A stretch of DNA of 64,000 nucleotides from NCBI RefSeq assembly GCF_914271545.1, contig NZ_CAJZAH010000002.1:992001-1056000 (forward strand), in the 5' to 3' direction. The notes below the pieces were generated by a model that worked only from the letters and a program-made list of their open reading frames with translations, searched no databases and was not told the origin of the DNA. The stretch is from Cupriavidus respiraculi. Its GTDB lineage: Bacteria > Pseudomonadota > Gammaproteobacteria > Burkholderiales > Burkholderiaceae. Of the stretch, positions 8,601 through 18,372 are shown piece by piece. The first letter of the stretch is position 1. Each line of letters opens with the position of its first letter. The position numbers and the translations under genes are program-made.

Positions 8601-11600
8601 TCGCTCGGGCAGGGACGCCCTTCGTGCCGCCACTCGGACAGATCGGTGGCGAACTGCCGCACCAGCGTGTCCGCTTCCTGCAGATAGACGTTGTAGAGCG
8701 GCAGGCCGATGCGCAGGTGCCCGATACGCTTGACGTCTTCGTCCTCGGTGCCGGGTGCCGCGGCCAGCCGGAACGGCAGGACGGTGGCGTCCTCGGCGTC
8801 GTCCTCGGCGCCTTCCTGGGCGCCGTCATTGGCCTCGGGCTGTGCGTCGGCCTTTTCGTCGGCCGGTACATCCGCCTCGGCTTCGTTCCGCCCGCGTTGC
8901 GCATCGGCGCCAACCCCCACGGCGTTGTCGGCCACCGGCGCCTCGCCCGCGCGCACGGCCTGCGCTTCGGCCAGCAGGCCGCCGATGTCGCGGACGCTGC
9001 CGGGATCGCCGCGCAGCGCGACGGCCCACGCCGACAGCTCGCGATGCGCGCGCTCGAGCAGCGCCTGCAGCGCGGTGGCCGGGCCACGCGCTTCGGCGAT
9101 CCACAGGTTCAGCACCTGCTCCACCGCCCACGCCGCCTCGCCATAGCGCTGCAGGCCCACCATGCGGCTCGACCCCTTCAGCGTATGGAAGGCGCGCCGC
9201 AGGGTGTACACGGCCTCCTCCTCGCGCAGCCGGGCCGGGCCGGCGGCGAGGATGGCGCCGACGCCGGCGAGCATCGTCCCGGCCTCGCCGAGAAAGATCT
9301 CGAGCAGTTCGGCGTCGACGGCGTCCCCATCCGGGGGCATGGCCGCGGTCATGGCGGGTGCGATCGTGGCCTCGGCCGGCAGCGGCCCGCTCGGGGCGAG
9401 CGCGGCGGTCAGGCGCGCCGCGGCGCCGCTGCTGCCGGCGAGCCAGGCGTTGAGTTGCGTCACCGCTTCGTCGGCCTGGCGGCGCAGCGCGATGTCGTCG
9501 TCGATGGACGCCTGCTCGGCCAGCGCGCGCAGCGCGGCCCGCAGCGCGGCCACCCCGGCGGCGTCCGCGGCGGGGGACTGCTCCAGCGCCACGCGCGCGG
9601 CTTCGCGCGCCCGGGACAACAGGCTGTCCCCGTCCGCGGGAGCGGCCGCTGCGGCGACGGGGCTCAGCAGAGGCTCGGCGGCGGCCTCCCCCTCCACGGC
9701 CACGATGCGGCCGCGCTCCGGCGCGGTCTCGTTCGCCCCGAACTCCAGCGCATCGACGAAGGCATGCACTGCGCCCAGTTCGCCCGCGATGGCCGCCAGT
9801 TGCGGACCGCGCTCCACGGCGGATTCCCGCAGCGTGGCCAACCGCGCCGTCACGCCCTGCACCGCAGCCGCGACTGCGGCCGCCTCGGCGTGCAGCGCCG
9901 CGGGCAGCGCGCGCTGCTCGCGCAGGGTCCGCAGCGTGTCGTGCAGCGACGCGAAGGCCTGGCAGGCATCGCGCAGATGATCGGCCGCCTCGGCGCGCGG
10001 CGCCTCGCGGTCGTACGCATCCAGCCACGACTCGCCGCCATCGAGCAGGCCCCGCAGCTGCGCCACCGCGCTGGCGCGCAGCGCGTGCACCTGCGCCTGC
10101 TCCACCAGTTGCGCGAGCCATGCTGGCGCCCTGCCATGCGCACCGCCGGCCAGGCATTGCGACAGCTCGCGGCAGCGCGCGGCGAACTGCCGGGCCGCGG
10201 GATGGGCGGTGTGGCCGTGCACCCGCCACGGCAACGCGAGCGCCCGCGACAGGAACAGGGCGACGCCGGACGCGGTGACCCCGGCCGGCACAGCGGCATG
10301 GTCCCCGCCGCCATTGCGCCGCGCTTCGCCGGCGCCGGCCGGCAGCGCGGCCACGGCATACAGGCATTCGAGCAGGTCGGGTTGCGCCAGCGGCTGGGCC
10401 GCCTCGGCCAGCGCCGCCAGCGCGGTCTGCCAGCCGTGTTCGTCGCCGCTGCGGGCATTGGCGGCCTTGTCCAGCGCGGCCGCTGCCTGCTGCAGGTTGC
10501 GGGTGTCGATCGGGTCCAGCCAGCCGTGGTACCGCCGCGCCGGATCGGCGCGCACGACCGCATGGTCCGCATCGATGCGGAAAGCCTGCAGGCATTGGCG
10601 GATATCGGAGCGCAGCGCCAGCACGGCGTCGGTTTCGGGCAGCGCCGCCGGCCGCGCGAGCCCGGTGCGCACGAGCAGGAACACCGCGTCGTTGAGCAGG
10701 GCCTGCGGCACGCGCATCTGCCCCTGCAGGTAGTGCCGCAGCTGCAGGTGCGCGCGCGCGGCGAAGCGCTTGGCCAGCAGGTCGGCGGGCAGCAGGCCGT
10801 GGCCCAGCGCCGCGAACGCCAGCGCCATCACGTGCCACAGGTCGCGCTCGCCCTGCCCCTCCTCGCCGCGTTTGTCCTGCTCGCTGGCGCGAACGTCTTC
10901 CAGCGCCGATTCCAGCGGCAGGAACGCCTCGCGCAGCAACGCGGCATCGTCGCACGGCGACGGCAGCCGCAGCGCCTGCAGCAGCGCCGCCTCGAAGCGC
11001 TGTCGCGCGCGCGTGACCGAACCCTGCATGCGCGTACCCACCAGCACGCCGGGCAGCATGCGCAGTTCGTCCACCCACAGGTCGGCCGGATGCACGCGGT
11101 CTTCGCCCAGGCGCCCGAGCACGTCGGCGTAGGACTGGAACAGCCGCAGCGGCTCCTCGGCGTCGCCGGCCATCAGGTCGTCCACATACTCGGCCAGCGC
11201 CAGCACACCGCGCTGGAACACCGCGAAGGTCGCCTCGTCCGCGGGCACCGCGCCGCCATCGAGCGCCTCGAGCAGACGGCGCAATGCCTGGCAGTAGGGG
11301 TCCAGGCCGCGCAGGCCGACGATATGGACGGCGCCCGCGGCCTGGTGCAGATGCTGGCCGGCCAGCCGCAGCGACGTGGTATCGCGCGCGCCCAGCGCCT
11401 CCGGCGCCTGCCGGACTTCCTCAATGAAATGCCGCAGCTCTCCGGCCGCGTCGTCGAGCGCGGCGCGCAGGCTCGGTGCCAGCCATGCCAGCACCGACAG
11501 GTCGCGCCGCAACGCCGCCCCGTCGCCGGCCTGCGCCACAGTGCCGTGCAGCGGATGCGGGCCGGCTTGCGGCAGGACCGCAAGGTCCGGTTCGAAGGGG

Positions 11601-11638
11601 CTGTCCGCCGCTGGCGGGGCCGGGTGATTCAGTGGCAT
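5690..11638 (-). CDS. chpA: ChpA/PilL-type hybrid chemotaxis histidine kinase with multiple Hpt domains and receiver
   Basis: A 1982-residue cytoplasmic kinase of the Pil-Chp system that controls type IV pilus twitching. Hpt modules carry phosphorylatable His near residues 821 (FHTLKGSS), 1020 (IHTLQGSS) and 1213 (LHTLKGGARMAG). An early degenerate module lies near 98 (HLHQAAGAV). Then follow a CheA-type dimerisation and HATPase region (N box HLIRNAVVHGIE near 1533, GRGVGMDVV near 1628), a CheW-like domain and a C-terminal receiver with phosphoacceptor Asp near 1894 (VDIEMPHMDG). It is last in the operon after pilJ. Long Ala-rich linkers separate the Hpt modules. In Pseudomonas the homologue phosphorylates PilG and PilH. 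The ATG at 11638 is the first in frame. Confidence 0.95.
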   Translation of the reverse strand: MPLNHPAPPAADSPFEPDLAVLPQAGPHPLHGTVAQAGDGAALRRDLSVLAWLAPSLRAALDDAAGELRHFIEEVRQAPEALGARDTTSLRLAGQHLHQAAGAVHIVGLRGLDPYCQALRRLLEALDGGAVPADEATFAVFQRGVLALAEYVDDLMAGDAEEPLRLFQSYADVLGRLGEDRVHPADLWVDELRMLPGVLVGTRMQGSVTRARQRFEAALLQALRLPSPCDDAALLREAFLPLESALEDVRASEQDKRGEEGQGERDLWHVMALAFAALGHGLLPADLLAKRFAARAHLQLRHYLQGQMRVPQALLNDAVFLLVRTGLARPAALPETDAVLALRSDIRQCLQAFRIDADHAVVRADPARRYHGWLDPIDTRNLQQAAAALDKAANARSGDEHGWQTALAALAEAAQPLAQPDLLECLYAVAALPAGAGEARRNGGGDHAAVPAGVTASGVALFLSRALALPWRVHGHTAHPAARQFAARCRELSQCLAGGAHGRAPAWLAQLVEQAQVHALRASAVAQLRGLLDGGESWLDAYDREAPRAEAADHLRDACQAFASLHDTLRTLREQRALPAALHAEAAAVAAAVQGVTARLATLRESAVERGPQLAAIAGELGAVHAFVDALEFGANETAPERGRIVAVEGEAAAEPLLSPVAAAAAPADGDSLLSRAREAARVALEQSPAADAAGVAALRAALRALAEQASIDDDIALRRQADEAVTQLNAWLAGSSGAAARLTAALAPSGPLPAEATIAPAMTAAMPPDGDAVDAELLEIFLGEAGTMLAGVGAILAAGPARLREEEAVYTLRRAFHTLKGSSRMVGLQRYGEAAWAVEQVLNLWIAEARGPATALQALLERAHRELSAWAVALRGDPGSVRDIGGLLAEAQAVRAGEAPVADNAVGVGADAQRGRNEAEADVPADEKADAQPEANDGAQEGAEDDAEDATVLPFRLAAAPGTEDEDVKRIGHLRIGLPLYNVYLQEADTLVRQFATDLSEWRHEGRPCPSELALRVIHTLQGSSATVELEPVRELAEALERLLVQLSTHPVALHPADFRLLEQALERMRGMLHRFAAGIWPEADAVMCRELAGFGERALVRPRIAMPAAPAATPAEAGAPVAMLFGPVGPAARSADVIALKPSAAQDGPAAPDVPDAASSSAAAAPLDQALVDIFLEEAHGSLPELGKLLRAWEADPAQAGHAGPMLRALHTLKGGARMAGAMALGQAAHEMESLLESSVRGQRMGQPVFARLYAWYDRLLAHAEALQAGRLLPVDDADAVNGLRQPQGDEMSGGDVDAAEPAESAASVETGPASATRLPATVPAQAAAVTAIAPEPAERQRALVRVQARTLDTLITDAGEVGASRARVESELEALRSYLGELNANVARLRGQLREIEIQAETQMASRIADVEHRRDFDPLEFDRFTRFQELTRLMAESVGDVATVEQNLQRGFDRAAGDLEAQARLTRGLQRSLMQARMVQFDALAERLYRVARQAANETGKEVRLLIRGGTVEIDRSVLDRMAGPIEHLIRNAVVHGIEPAEVRRHAGKPATGALTLEVQQEGNEVVLHFVDDGGGLDLARIRERAVQRRLLAAGEDASDARLTELIFSPGFSTAEQVSELAGRGVGMDVVRAETVALGGRIALASEPGRGTRFTMHLPLTTAITQVLLVAQGGRLFAVPSGMIEQVQQLRSPALLDAYNSGRFPTAAGDVPFHYFGTLIEEASAIAAGRKYSPIVIVRSGADRVAVHVDEIVGNREVVVKHIGPHLARLEGIAGATTLGDGEIVLIYNPVVLAQRHVRERGEAAPLALPFALQGNGAVAEFGGATGGGAATPVDGLQTQPTVMVVDDSLTVRKAAHRLLTRAGYQVVLARDGVDALRQLQETMPDIMLVDIEMPHMDGFDLTRNVRADARTAHMPLVMITSRTADKHRRYASEIGVNVFLGKPYNEDELLMTLHQLIGERAAGTAGSVAQMLEGSRE

Positions 11639-11708
11639 GACGGCTTCCAGTGCAGTCGTGGCGTTCCGGGGCAGCCGCCGCCGGCGCCCCGCGCGACGAC
11701 GCTAACGC

Positions 11709-13919
11709 TCAGGCGATCTTGAATCGCGACACGGAATTGCGCAGTTCCTCGGTCAGCAGCGTCAGCTGCCGGACCGACAGCGCGGTCTGCCGCGTGCCGG
11801 ACGACGTCTGCTCGGTGACCTGCAGGATCCGTTCGATGTTGCGCGCCAGCGCCGTGGCCAGGCCCGCCTCGTGCGAGGTGGTCTGCGAGATCTGCTCGAT
11901 CAGCTCGGCCAGCTGGCGCGACACGCGGCCGATCTCGACGAGCGCCGTGCCTGCGTTGTCCGACAGCGCGGCGCCCTCCACCACGCCCTGCGTGCTGCGC
12001 TCCATCGCATGCACCGCGTCCTGCGTATCGGTCTGGATGGTGCGGATCAGCGCGCCGATCTGCTTGGTCGCCTCCGCCGAGCGCTCGGCCAGTCGCTGCA
12101 CTTCCTCGGCGACCACCGAGAAGCCGCGGCCCGCCTCGCCGGCCGAGGCGGCCTGGATGGCCGCGTTAAGCGCCAGCACGTTGGTCTGCTCGGTGATGTC
12201 GGAAATCAGCTCGACGATCTCGCCGATTTCCTGCGACGACTCGCCCAGCCGCTTGATGCGCTTGGCGGTCTCCTGGATCTGGTCGCGGATATCGTTCATG
12301 CCGACGATGGCGTTCTGCACCGCGTGCTGGCCCTGCTCGGCGGCGGCCAGCGAGGCGCGCGCCACGTTGGCCGACTCGGCGGCGCCGCGCGAGACCTGCG
12401 TGATGCGGTCCGCCATCTCGACCACCGACTCGCCGGTCTGGCGGATCTGGCGCGACTGCTCCTCGGACGCGGCCACCAGCCGCGTGGAGGTCTCCTGCAC
12501 CTGCCCCGATGCCTGCGACACCTCGCCGGCGGTCAGCTGCACGCGGCCCACCAGTTCGCGCAGTTCCTCCACCGTGTAGTTGACCGAGTCCGCGATCGCG
12601 CCGGTGATGTTCTCCGTCACGGTGGCCTGCCGCGTCAGGTCGCCGTCGGCGATGTCCTGCAACTCGTTCATCAGCTGCAGAATGGCCTGCTGCGTAGTCT
12701 CGTTGGTGCGGTGTTCTTCCAGCCGGCGCGCTTCGGCCTCGCGCTCGCGCGCCTCGGCTTCCAGCGCGCGCAGCCGCGAGTCGCGCAGGTACAGCGCGGC
12801 CAGGCCCGCCAGGAACAGCAGCGTGAACACCGCCGAGGCGATGGTCGCGCCCAGCGTCACCGGCCGGTAGCGCGCGGCCTGCGCATACGCGCCCTGCAAC
12901 GCGGCCAGTTCGCCGCGCAGCGCCTCGTTGTCGTTGAAGATCTGCTGCTGCGCACGTTTGGCGGCGATCAGGCCGGGCAGGTTCTGCAGGATCGTCTGCG
13001 TCGTCTTCTGGACTTCGTCGAAGCGGCGGGACAGCTGCTCCAGATAGCTGCGCGTCTCCGCATCGGTGGTGGCCGACAGGCGCAGCGCCTCGCTGCCGTT
13101 GGTCAGCCCATCCAGCGTTTCGCGGAAGGTGTTGGTGTCCTTGCCCAGCAGGAATGCCGTTTCCGGATTGACGCCCTCGCCCGCCAGGAACTCGTTCAGG
13201 TTCTTGCCCAGGCGCTGCGTCAGCATCACCAGTTGCGCGGAGGCCGCCACCTCGCGCGCGTTGGCGCCGGATTGCAGCTTGATCGCGGCCACCTGCTCGG
13301 CGGACTCCAGCAGCTCGGGGTTGGAGGCGTTGAAGATCTGCAGCGTCTTGCCGATGGTGATCAGGGTGGGCTGTTGCAGCAGCACGTCGGCGGCGCTCTT
13401 CTCGGTGCGCTGCCACGAGCCCATGGCTTGGTCCAGCAGGGGCGCGGCTTCTCCGGTGGTGGCCCGCACGCGCCTGTCGCCGCTGCCGTCGCGCAGCGCC
13501 TGGAGGTCGGTGGCCAGCTGCTCCTTGGACTGGCGCAGCTGGACGAAGGCTTGCGGATTGCCCAGCAGGGCCACGGGCACCGCCTTGGCCAGTCGCTGCG
13601 AATGCATCAGCATGTCGCCCGCGATCTCGATCTGCGCGGCCGCGTTGTTGGCCTGGCGATTGTCGAAATAGACGGACGCGAGCAGCGTCAGCAGCGACAG
13701 CACCACGCCGGCGGTCAATGCGCGCTGCCGGGTGGCGAACGGCAGGCGGGACAGCATGGCACCGACGCGGTCGGCCGCCGCGCGGCGCGGCTCGCGCGGT
13801 CCGCGCTTCGGCGCGGCATCGGCGGCCGCGCCGGCGGGTGCGGCGAACGCGCCCCCCACGTCGGCGGCGACGCTGGCCGCCGGCGCGCGGCGTCCCAGGC
13901 TCAACCCTTTGAAACCCAT
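11709..13919 (-). CDS. pilJ: PilJ, type IV pilus methyl-accepting chemotaxis transducer
   Basis: A 736-residue chemoreceptor that feeds surface or chemical signals to ChpA. An Ala/Pro-rich cytoplasmic N-terminus precedes a membrane helix (about residues 70-85). A periplasmic PilJ-type sensor region follows, then a second helix (about 355-375), a HAMP-like segment and a classical signalling hairpin whose tip reads [18 protein letters not shown]. The ligand-binding part resembles the PilJ N-terminal family (motif [10 protein letters not shown]). It is flanked by pilI and chpA on the same strand. The unusually long N-terminal tail before the first helix may be partly non-native if a later Met, such as residue 55, is the true start. 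Confidence 0.95.
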   Translation of the reverse strand: MGFKGLSLGRRAPAASVAADVGGAFAAPAGAAADAAPKRGPREPRRAAADRVGAMLSRLPFATRQRALTAGVVLSLLTLLASVYFDNRQANNAAAQIEIAGDMLMHSQRLAKAVPVALLGNPQAFVQLRQSKEQLATDLQALRDGSGDRRVRATTGEAAPLLDQAMGSWQRTEKSAADVLLQQPTLITIGKTLQIFNASNPELLESAEQVAAIKLQSGANAREVAASAQLVMLTQRLGKNLNEFLAGEGVNPETAFLLGKDTNTFRETLDGLTNGSEALRLSATTDAETRSYLEQLSRRFDEVQKTTQTILQNLPGLIAAKRAQQQIFNDNEALRGELAALQGAYAQAARYRPVTLGATIASAVFTLLFLAGLAALYLRDSRLRALEAEAREREAEARRLEEHRTNETTQQAILQLMNELQDIADGDLTRQATVTENITGAIADSVNYTVEELRELVGRVQLTAGEVSQASGQVQETSTRLVAASEEQSRQIRQTGESVVEMADRITQVSRGAAESANVARASLAAAEQGQHAVQNAIVGMNDIRDQIQETAKRIKRLGESSQEIGEIVELISDITEQTNVLALNAAIQAASAGEAGRGFSVVAEEVQRLAERSAEATKQIGALIRTIQTDTQDAVHAMERSTQGVVEGAALSDNAGTALVEIGRVSRQLAELIEQISQTTSHEAGLATALARNIERILQVTEQTSSGTRQTALSVRQLTLLTEELRNSVSRFKIA

Positions 13920-13989
13920 AGCACCCTCTGTCCGTTGTCGTTGTCGTCTTGATCGTTGCGGGGCGGCCGCCGTATGGTCGCGGCGCTCG

Positions 13990-14586
13990 CTACGCCGCGT
14001 GCGGCGCGCCGTGCCGGCTTACCTGCAGGAACGGCGGCGCGTCGAGCAGCCTGCGCACGTCGAGCACCTGCCAGTGCCGGCCATCGCGATCCGCGAGCCG
14101 CGGGCCTTCCCATTCGAGACCGGAGCCCGCCGTATCGCGGTACTGGCCCGGCGGCCCGCCTTCACCGTCCTGCACCGGCTCGGCCAGATCGGCCGCATGG
14201 CGCAGGCCCACCACGCGGGTGGCGAGGATGCCGCAGGCGCGCTCGACCTGGCGCGAGAGCACCACGATCTTGCTGCCCGGCAGCACCGGCGTGGCGCCTT
14301 CGCCGCAGAACAGCCCGAAGTCGATCACGCCGAGCAGATTGCCGCGCGCGTTGACCAGGCCCGCGTACCACGCCTGGGTCAGCGGCACGCGGCTGGGCTG
14401 GCGCATCTCGAGCACCTCGCCGGTATCCGCCAGCGGCAGCAGCCAGTGGCGCTGGCCGATCTGCAGGCCCAGGTAGCTGTCCGCGGCCGGCAGGCTGCGC
14501 GCCTCGCGCAGCTTGCGCGCGAGCATGGCCTGGTAGTCCTGCAGCCGGGTCTGGCGGGCGCGAATGTCCTGGCGCGGCGCGGTCAT
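13990..14586 (-). CDS. pilI: PilI, CheW-like coupling protein of the Pil-Chp system
   Basis: A CheW-domain protein of 198 residues that couples PilJ to ChpA. Typical features are the [21 protein letters not shown] core and the [18 protein letters not shown] motif. The frame opens at 14616, but the ATG at 14586 is preferred because GGAG lies six bases upstream, while the earlier ATG has no clear ribosome site. It lies between pilH and pilJ in the canonical order. Confidence 0.92.
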   Translation of the reverse strand: MTAPRQDIRARQTRLQDYQAMLARKLREARSLPAADSYLGLQIGQRHWLLPLADTGEVLEMRQPSRVPLTQAWYAGLVNARGNLLGVIDFGLFCGEGATPVLPGSKIVVLSRQVERACGILATRVVGLRHAADLAEPVQDGEGGPPGQYRDTAGSGLEWEGPRLADRDGRHWQVLDVRRLLDAPPFLQVSRHGAPHAA

Positions 14587-14632
14587 GGGCGGCTCCGTGG
14601 CGGGATGAGAAGGCATCCGGTAGGCGCGTCGC

Positions 14633-15001
14633 TCAGTGCGACAGCGCGGCGATCTTGGTGAGCAGCTCGTCGCCGTTCACCGGCTTGACGATGTAGTCGG
14701 CGGCGCCCTGGCGCATGCCCCAGATGCGGTCGGTGTCCAGGCCCTTGCTGGTGCACATGATCACGGGGATGTCCTTGAAGCGATCGTCGCGCTTGATCGC
14801 GCGCGTGGCCTGGTAGCCGTTCTGGCCGGGCATCACCACGTCCATCAGGATCAGGTCGAAGGGCTCGCCCTCAAGCCGGGCGAAGGCCTGGTCGCTGTTG
14901 CCGGCCACCGACACCTTGAAGCCGCTCTTGCCGAGCAGGTCCGACATGAAAAGCGCCTCGGTGGGCGAATCGTCGACGATGAGAATCTTGTGGATGGTCA
15001 T
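14633..15001 (-). CDS. pilH: PilH, twitching motility response regulator
   Basis: A stand-alone CheY-like receiver of 122 residues. It shows the acidic pair in LIVDDSPTE, phosphoacceptor Asp54 (LILMDVVMPG), the conserved Thr in MCTSKG, and the Lys in YIVKPV. It receives phosphate from ChpA; in Pseudomonas PilH acts on the retraction branch or as a phosphate sink. It is second in the operon and closely spaced to pilG and pilI. Confidence 0.95.
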   Translation of the reverse strand: MTIHKILIVDDSPTEALFMSDLLGKSGFKVSVAGNSDQAFARLEGEPFDLILMDVVMPGQNGYQATRAIKRDDRFKDIPVIMCTSKGLDTDRIWGMRQGAADYIVKPVNGDELLTKIAALSH

Positions 15002-15071
15002 GATGGATCGAGGTGGCGCTGTCGAATCGTGGTCGTGAACCGGCTGGTGCGCGGCGCGCTGGCGAGCAGCA

Positions 15072-15548
15072 CTACACCGGCATGGCAGCCTGCGCCGGCG
15101 TGCCCAGGCAGGCGTCCACCGCCCGCATCAGCGAGTCGCGGGTGAACGGTTTGGCGAGATGGTCGTGCGCGCCGACCAGGCGGCCGCGCGAGCGGTCGAA
15201 CACGCCGTCGCGGGAGGACAGCATGATCACGGGGATGGCGTGAAAGCGCGGGCTCTTCTTGATCAGCGAACAGGTCTGGTAGCCGTCGAGCCGCGGCATC
15301 AGGATGTCGCAGAAGATCAGGTCCGGCCGCATGTCGCCGACCTTGGCCAGCGCCTCGAAGCCGTCCTCGGCCAGCAGCACCTGGCAGCCGGCCTGCAGCA
15401 GGAAGATCTCGGCGGTGCGGCGAATGGTGCTGGAATCGTCGATGACCAGCACCTTGCGCGGCGCCGGATCGGCGCCCCTTGCCACCGTGGACCCGGCATT
15501 GACCACCGGGGTGACCCGAAAATAGTGTTCTGTTTGAGCGACCCGCAT
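15072..15548 (-). CDS. pilG: PilG, twitching motility response regulator
   Basis: A CheY-like receiver (LVIDDSSTIRRTAE, phosphoacceptor Asp81 in FCDILMPRLDG, Lys in HLAKPF) that activates pilus extension when phosphorylated. The ATG at 15548 gives 158 residues and has GGGAA upstream. An in-frame ATG at 15593 would add 15 residues but has no ribosome site. Either choice leaves a 30-45-residue tail before the receiver, longer than in typical PilG. First gene of the pilGHIJ-chpA operon, with a promoter about 240 bases upstream. Confidence 0.93.
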   Translation of the reverse strand: MRVAQTEHYFRVTPVVNAGSTVARGADPAPRKVLVIDDSSTIRRTAEIFLLQAGCQVLLAEDGFEALAKVGDMRPDLIFCDILMPRLDGYQTCSLIKKSPRFHAIPVIMLSSRDGVFDRSRGRLVGAHDHLAKPFTRDSLMRAVDACLGTPAQAAMPV

Positions 15549-15936
15549 AGTGTTCCCGCGACCGGCTGGGCCTGACGGCATGCCGGCATGCATTGGAGAA
15601 CATCCGCTCGCACCCGGCGCCCGAAGGAGCCTGGGGCGCGGACCCCGACTAGCACTTCCCAGAAAACACGCCGATAACCGCCGGCGCCATATCGGACGGC
15701 GCGTATTGCCGCGCCTGTCCCGCTCCGGTCTGTCGCGAGGGCGGACCTGCCCTTGCCGGCAGGTCTTTGCCTGCCAGAACCTGAAGCGTTATCAGTTTTG
15801 TAAAAGAGTGTGACAAGTCACCGGGGGGCCGTCAATGCGGATGTTCCGTATGGGGCGCTCCATCTGTCGCATTGGCGCGACGGGCGGCCGTTTGCGGGGC
15901 GGCCGCTTCGGCCGGGCATTGCGCCCGGCCACGGGC
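15549..15936. other. Intergenic leader between rubredoxin gene and pilG
   Basis: No convincing gene lies here. The part near 15780-15830 is AT-richer than its surroundings and holds the likely pil operon promoter, leaving an untranslated leader of roughly 230 nt before pilG. The leader itself shows no hairpin strong enough to call a riboswitch. Confidence 0.6.
15788..15816 (-). promoter_or_regulatory. Putative sigma-70 promoter of the pilGHIJ-chpA operon
   Basis: On the minus strand TTGTCA (15811-15816, 5/6 match) and GATAAC (15788-15793, 4/6) are separated by exactly 17 bases. The -35 lies inside a palindrome, GTGAC-N2-GTCAC (15810-15821), which could be an operator. Confidence 0.55.
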
Positions 15937-16119
15937 TCAGATGGCGACCATCTCGAAATCTTCCTTGCGCGCGCCGCACTCGGGACACGTCCAGTTGATG
16001 GGCACGTCTTCCCATTTCGTGCCCGGCGCGATGCCATCTTCCGGCGCGCCCTGTGCCTCGTCATAGATCCATCCGCAGATCAGGCACATCCAGGTTTTGA
16101 ATTCCGTGTTCTCGTCCAT
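15937..16119 (-). CDS. Rubredoxin
   Basis: A 60-residue electron carrier that binds one Fe through four cysteines, seen as CLIC (residues 12-15) and CPEC (45-48). The fold residues W10, Y19 and the APGTKWEDVP loop are also present. The ATG at 16119 yields the usual length; the frame is open to 16443 but the extra part is not rubredoxin. It lies between the pil operon and the divergent hemL, an order I recall from Ralstonia and Cupriavidus. A partner could be an alkane hydroxylase or another oxygenase elsewhere. Confidence 0.95.
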   Translation of the reverse strand: MDENTEFKTWMCLICGWIYDEAQGAPEDGIAPGTKWEDVPINWTCPECGARKEDFEMVAI

Positions 16120-16333
16120 AAGGCAGGCAGTCGTCGACTCTCTATTAAAATCAGCGCAGATGGTACAGAAACGGCGCCCGGCACGCCAGCCGCACGGGTT
16201 GCGCTGGCGCAAACTTGGCGCCTGTTCGACGGCAGATGTCAGGTCGTTGCGCGCCGTTTGACGGCGTGGACCTCCATCCGCCGCACCCGGCGGCCGACCG
16301 GCCCCCTCCCACTTTTCACGACTCCGCGACCAC

Positions 16334-17626
16334 ATGTCCAAAAACCAACAGCTCTTCGACCGCGCCCAGCAAACCATTCCCGGCGGCGTCAATTCGCCCG
16401 TGCGGGCCTTTCGCTCGGTGGGCGGCACCCCGCGCTTCATCACGCGGGCCGAGGGCGCCTATATGTGGGACGCGGACGGCCAGCAATACATCGACTACAT
16501 CGGCTCCTGGGGCCCGATGATCGTCGGCCACGCCCACCCCGAGGTGGTCGAGGCGGTGCGCCGCACGGCCTCGCAGAGCTTCTCCTTCGGCGCGCCGACC
16601 GAGGCCGAGATCGAGATGGCCGAGGAAATCTGCAAGCTGGTGCCGTCCATCGAACAGGTGCGGCTGGTGTCTTCCGGTACCGAAGCCACCATGAGCGCGC
16701 TGCGGCTCGCGCGCGGCTTCACCGGCCGCGACCTGATCGTCAAGTTCGAAGGCTGTTACCACGGCCACGCGGACAGCCTGCTGGTCAAGGCCGGCTCGGG
16801 CCTGCTCACCTTCGCCGACACCACGCAGAACGCGCCGTCGTCGGCCGGGGTGCCCGCGGACGTCACGCGCCACACCATGGTGCTCGAGTACAACAACGTC
16901 GCGCAGCTGGAAGAAGCCTTCGCCCGGCACGCCGGCGAAATCGCCGCGGTCATCGTCGAACCGGTGGCGGGCAACATGAACCTGGTGCGCGCTAGCCAGG
17001 CCTTCCTCGATACCATGCGCGCGCTGTGCAGCCGCGACGGCGCCGTGCTGATCTTCGACGAGGTGATGACGGGCTTCCGCGTGGCGCTCGGCGGGGCCCA
17101 GGCCCACTACGGCATCACCCCCGACCTGACGTGCCTGGGCAAGGTCATCGGCGGCGGCATGCCGGCGGCGGCCTTCGGCGGCCGGCGCGACATCATGGCC
17201 CGCCTGGCGCCGCTGGGCAGCGTGTACCAGGCGGGTACGCTGTCGGGCAATCCGCTCGCTGTGGCCGCCGGCATGACCACGCTGAAGCTGATCCAGGCGC
17301 CCGGTTTCCACGACCGCCTCGCCGCGCAGACCCGCAAGCTCGCCGATGGCCTGGCCGGCGCCGCGCGCGCCGCCGGCGTGCCGTTCGCCGCCGATGCCAT
17401 CGGCGGGATGTTCGGCCTGTATTTCCGCGAGGGCGTGCCGGCGAGCTTCGCCGAGGTGACGCAATGCGATACCGCGCGGTTCAACCGCTTCTTCCACGCC
17501 ATGCTGGCCGAGGGCGTGTATCTGGCGCCGTCCGCCTTCGAGGCGGGCTTCGTCTCGGCATGCCACGACGACGCGATCCTGGACGCGACCATCGAGGCGG
17601 CCCGCAAGGCGTTCGCGGCCGGCTGA
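16334..17626 (+). CDS. hemL: Glutamate-1-semialdehyde 2,1-aminomutase
   Basis: A PLP enzyme of 430 residues that converts glutamate-1-semialdehyde to 5-aminolevulinate, the last step of the C5 route to tetrapyrroles, in the cytoplasm. The PLP lysine is Lys270 (CLGKVIGGG). Other hallmarks are [12 protein letters not shown], the [15 protein letters not shown] phosphate-binding block and [10 protein letters not shown]. Length and start agree with the family. No strong Shine-Dalgarno sequence is seen before 16334. It diverges from rubredoxin. Confidence 0.98.
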   Translation: MSKNQQLFDRAQQTIPGGVNSPVRAFRSVGGTPRFITRAEGAYMWDADGQQYIDYIGSWGPMIVGHAHPEVVEAVRRTASQSFSFGAPTEAEIEMAEEICKLVPSIEQVRLVSSGTEATMSALRLARGFTGRDLIVKFEGCYHGHADSLLVKAGSGLLTFADTTQNAPSSAGVPADVTRHTMVLEYNNVAQLEEAFARHAGEIAAVIVEPVAGNMNLVRASQAFLDTMRALCSRDGAVLIFDEVMTGFRVALGGAQAHYGITPDLTCLGKVIGGGMPAAAFGGRRDIMARLAPLGSVYQAGTLSGNPLAVAAGMTTLKLIQAPGFHDRLAAQTRKLADGLAGAARAAGVPFAADAIGGMFGLYFREGVPASFAEVTQCDTARFNRFFHAMLAEGVYLAPSAFEAGFVSACHDDAILDATIEAARKAFAAG

Positions 17627-17722
17627 CGCCCCGGCGGAAACCGGTCGCGCCCGGTGCCGCCGACTCCGGAAGCCGGCGGAGCGTGCGCTACACTGGCGTT
17701 CCGATGATTTCCGGAGTCACCG

Positions 17723-18358
17723 ATGCACGCGTCCCCTTCCCTGTCGTCGTCCGCCCGCGCCACCGCCGTACTTGACCGGGTATTCCGCGGGCTGCTGCTG
17801 GCGTGCCTCGCCAGCCTGCTGACCGCCTGCGGCTACAACGACTTCCAGGCCAAGGACGAAAACGTCAAGGCGGCATGGGGCGAGGTCATCAACCAGTACC
17901 AGCGGCGCGCCGACCTGATTCCCAATCTCGTCAACACGGTCAAGGGCTATGCCTCGCACGAGCGCGAGACCCTCGAGGCCGTGACCCGCGCCCGCGCCAC
18001 CGCGACCAGCATCCAGGTCACCCCCGAGACCCTGAACGACCCCGAGGCCTTCAAGCGCTTCCAGCAGGCGCAGGGCGAGCTGAGCGGCGCGCTGTCGCGG
18101 CTGCTGGCGGTGGCCGAGAACTACCCCCAGCTCAAGGCCGATGCCGCGTTCCGCGACCTGCAGTCGCAGCTCGAAGGCACCGAGAACCGCATCACCGTGG
18201 CGCGCCAGCGCTATATCGCGGCGGTGCGCGACTACAACGTGCTGGCCCGCAGCTTCCCCACCAACCTGACCGCGATGATGTTCAACTACGACGTCAAGCC
18301 GTCGTTCACCGTCGAGAACGAGAAGGCCATCTCGACGCCGCCTGCGGTCAAGTTCTGA
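17723..18358 (+). CDS. lemA: LemA family lipoprotein
   Basis: A LemA-fold protein of 211 residues. Its N-terminus has a lipoprotein signal with lipobox LTAC (lipidated Cys36), so it is probably anchored in an envelope membrane facing the periplasm. The family core DENVKAAWGEVINQYQRRADLIPNLV is clear, followed by long helices. LemA function is poorly defined; genes for it usually sit beside TPM-domain proteins, as here. The next gene starts 14 nt downstream. Confidence 0.95.
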   Translation: MHASPSLSSSARATAVLDRVFRGLLLACLASLLTACGYNDFQAKDENVKAAWGEVINQYQRRADLIPNLVNTVKGYASHERETLEAVTRARATATSIQVTPETLNDPEAFKRFQQAQGELSGALSRLLAVAENYPQLKADAAFRDLQSQLEGTENRITVARQRYIAAVRDYNVLARSFPTNLTAMMFNYDVKPSFTVENEKAISTPPAVKF

Positions 18359-18372
18359 CGACGGGCACGCCC

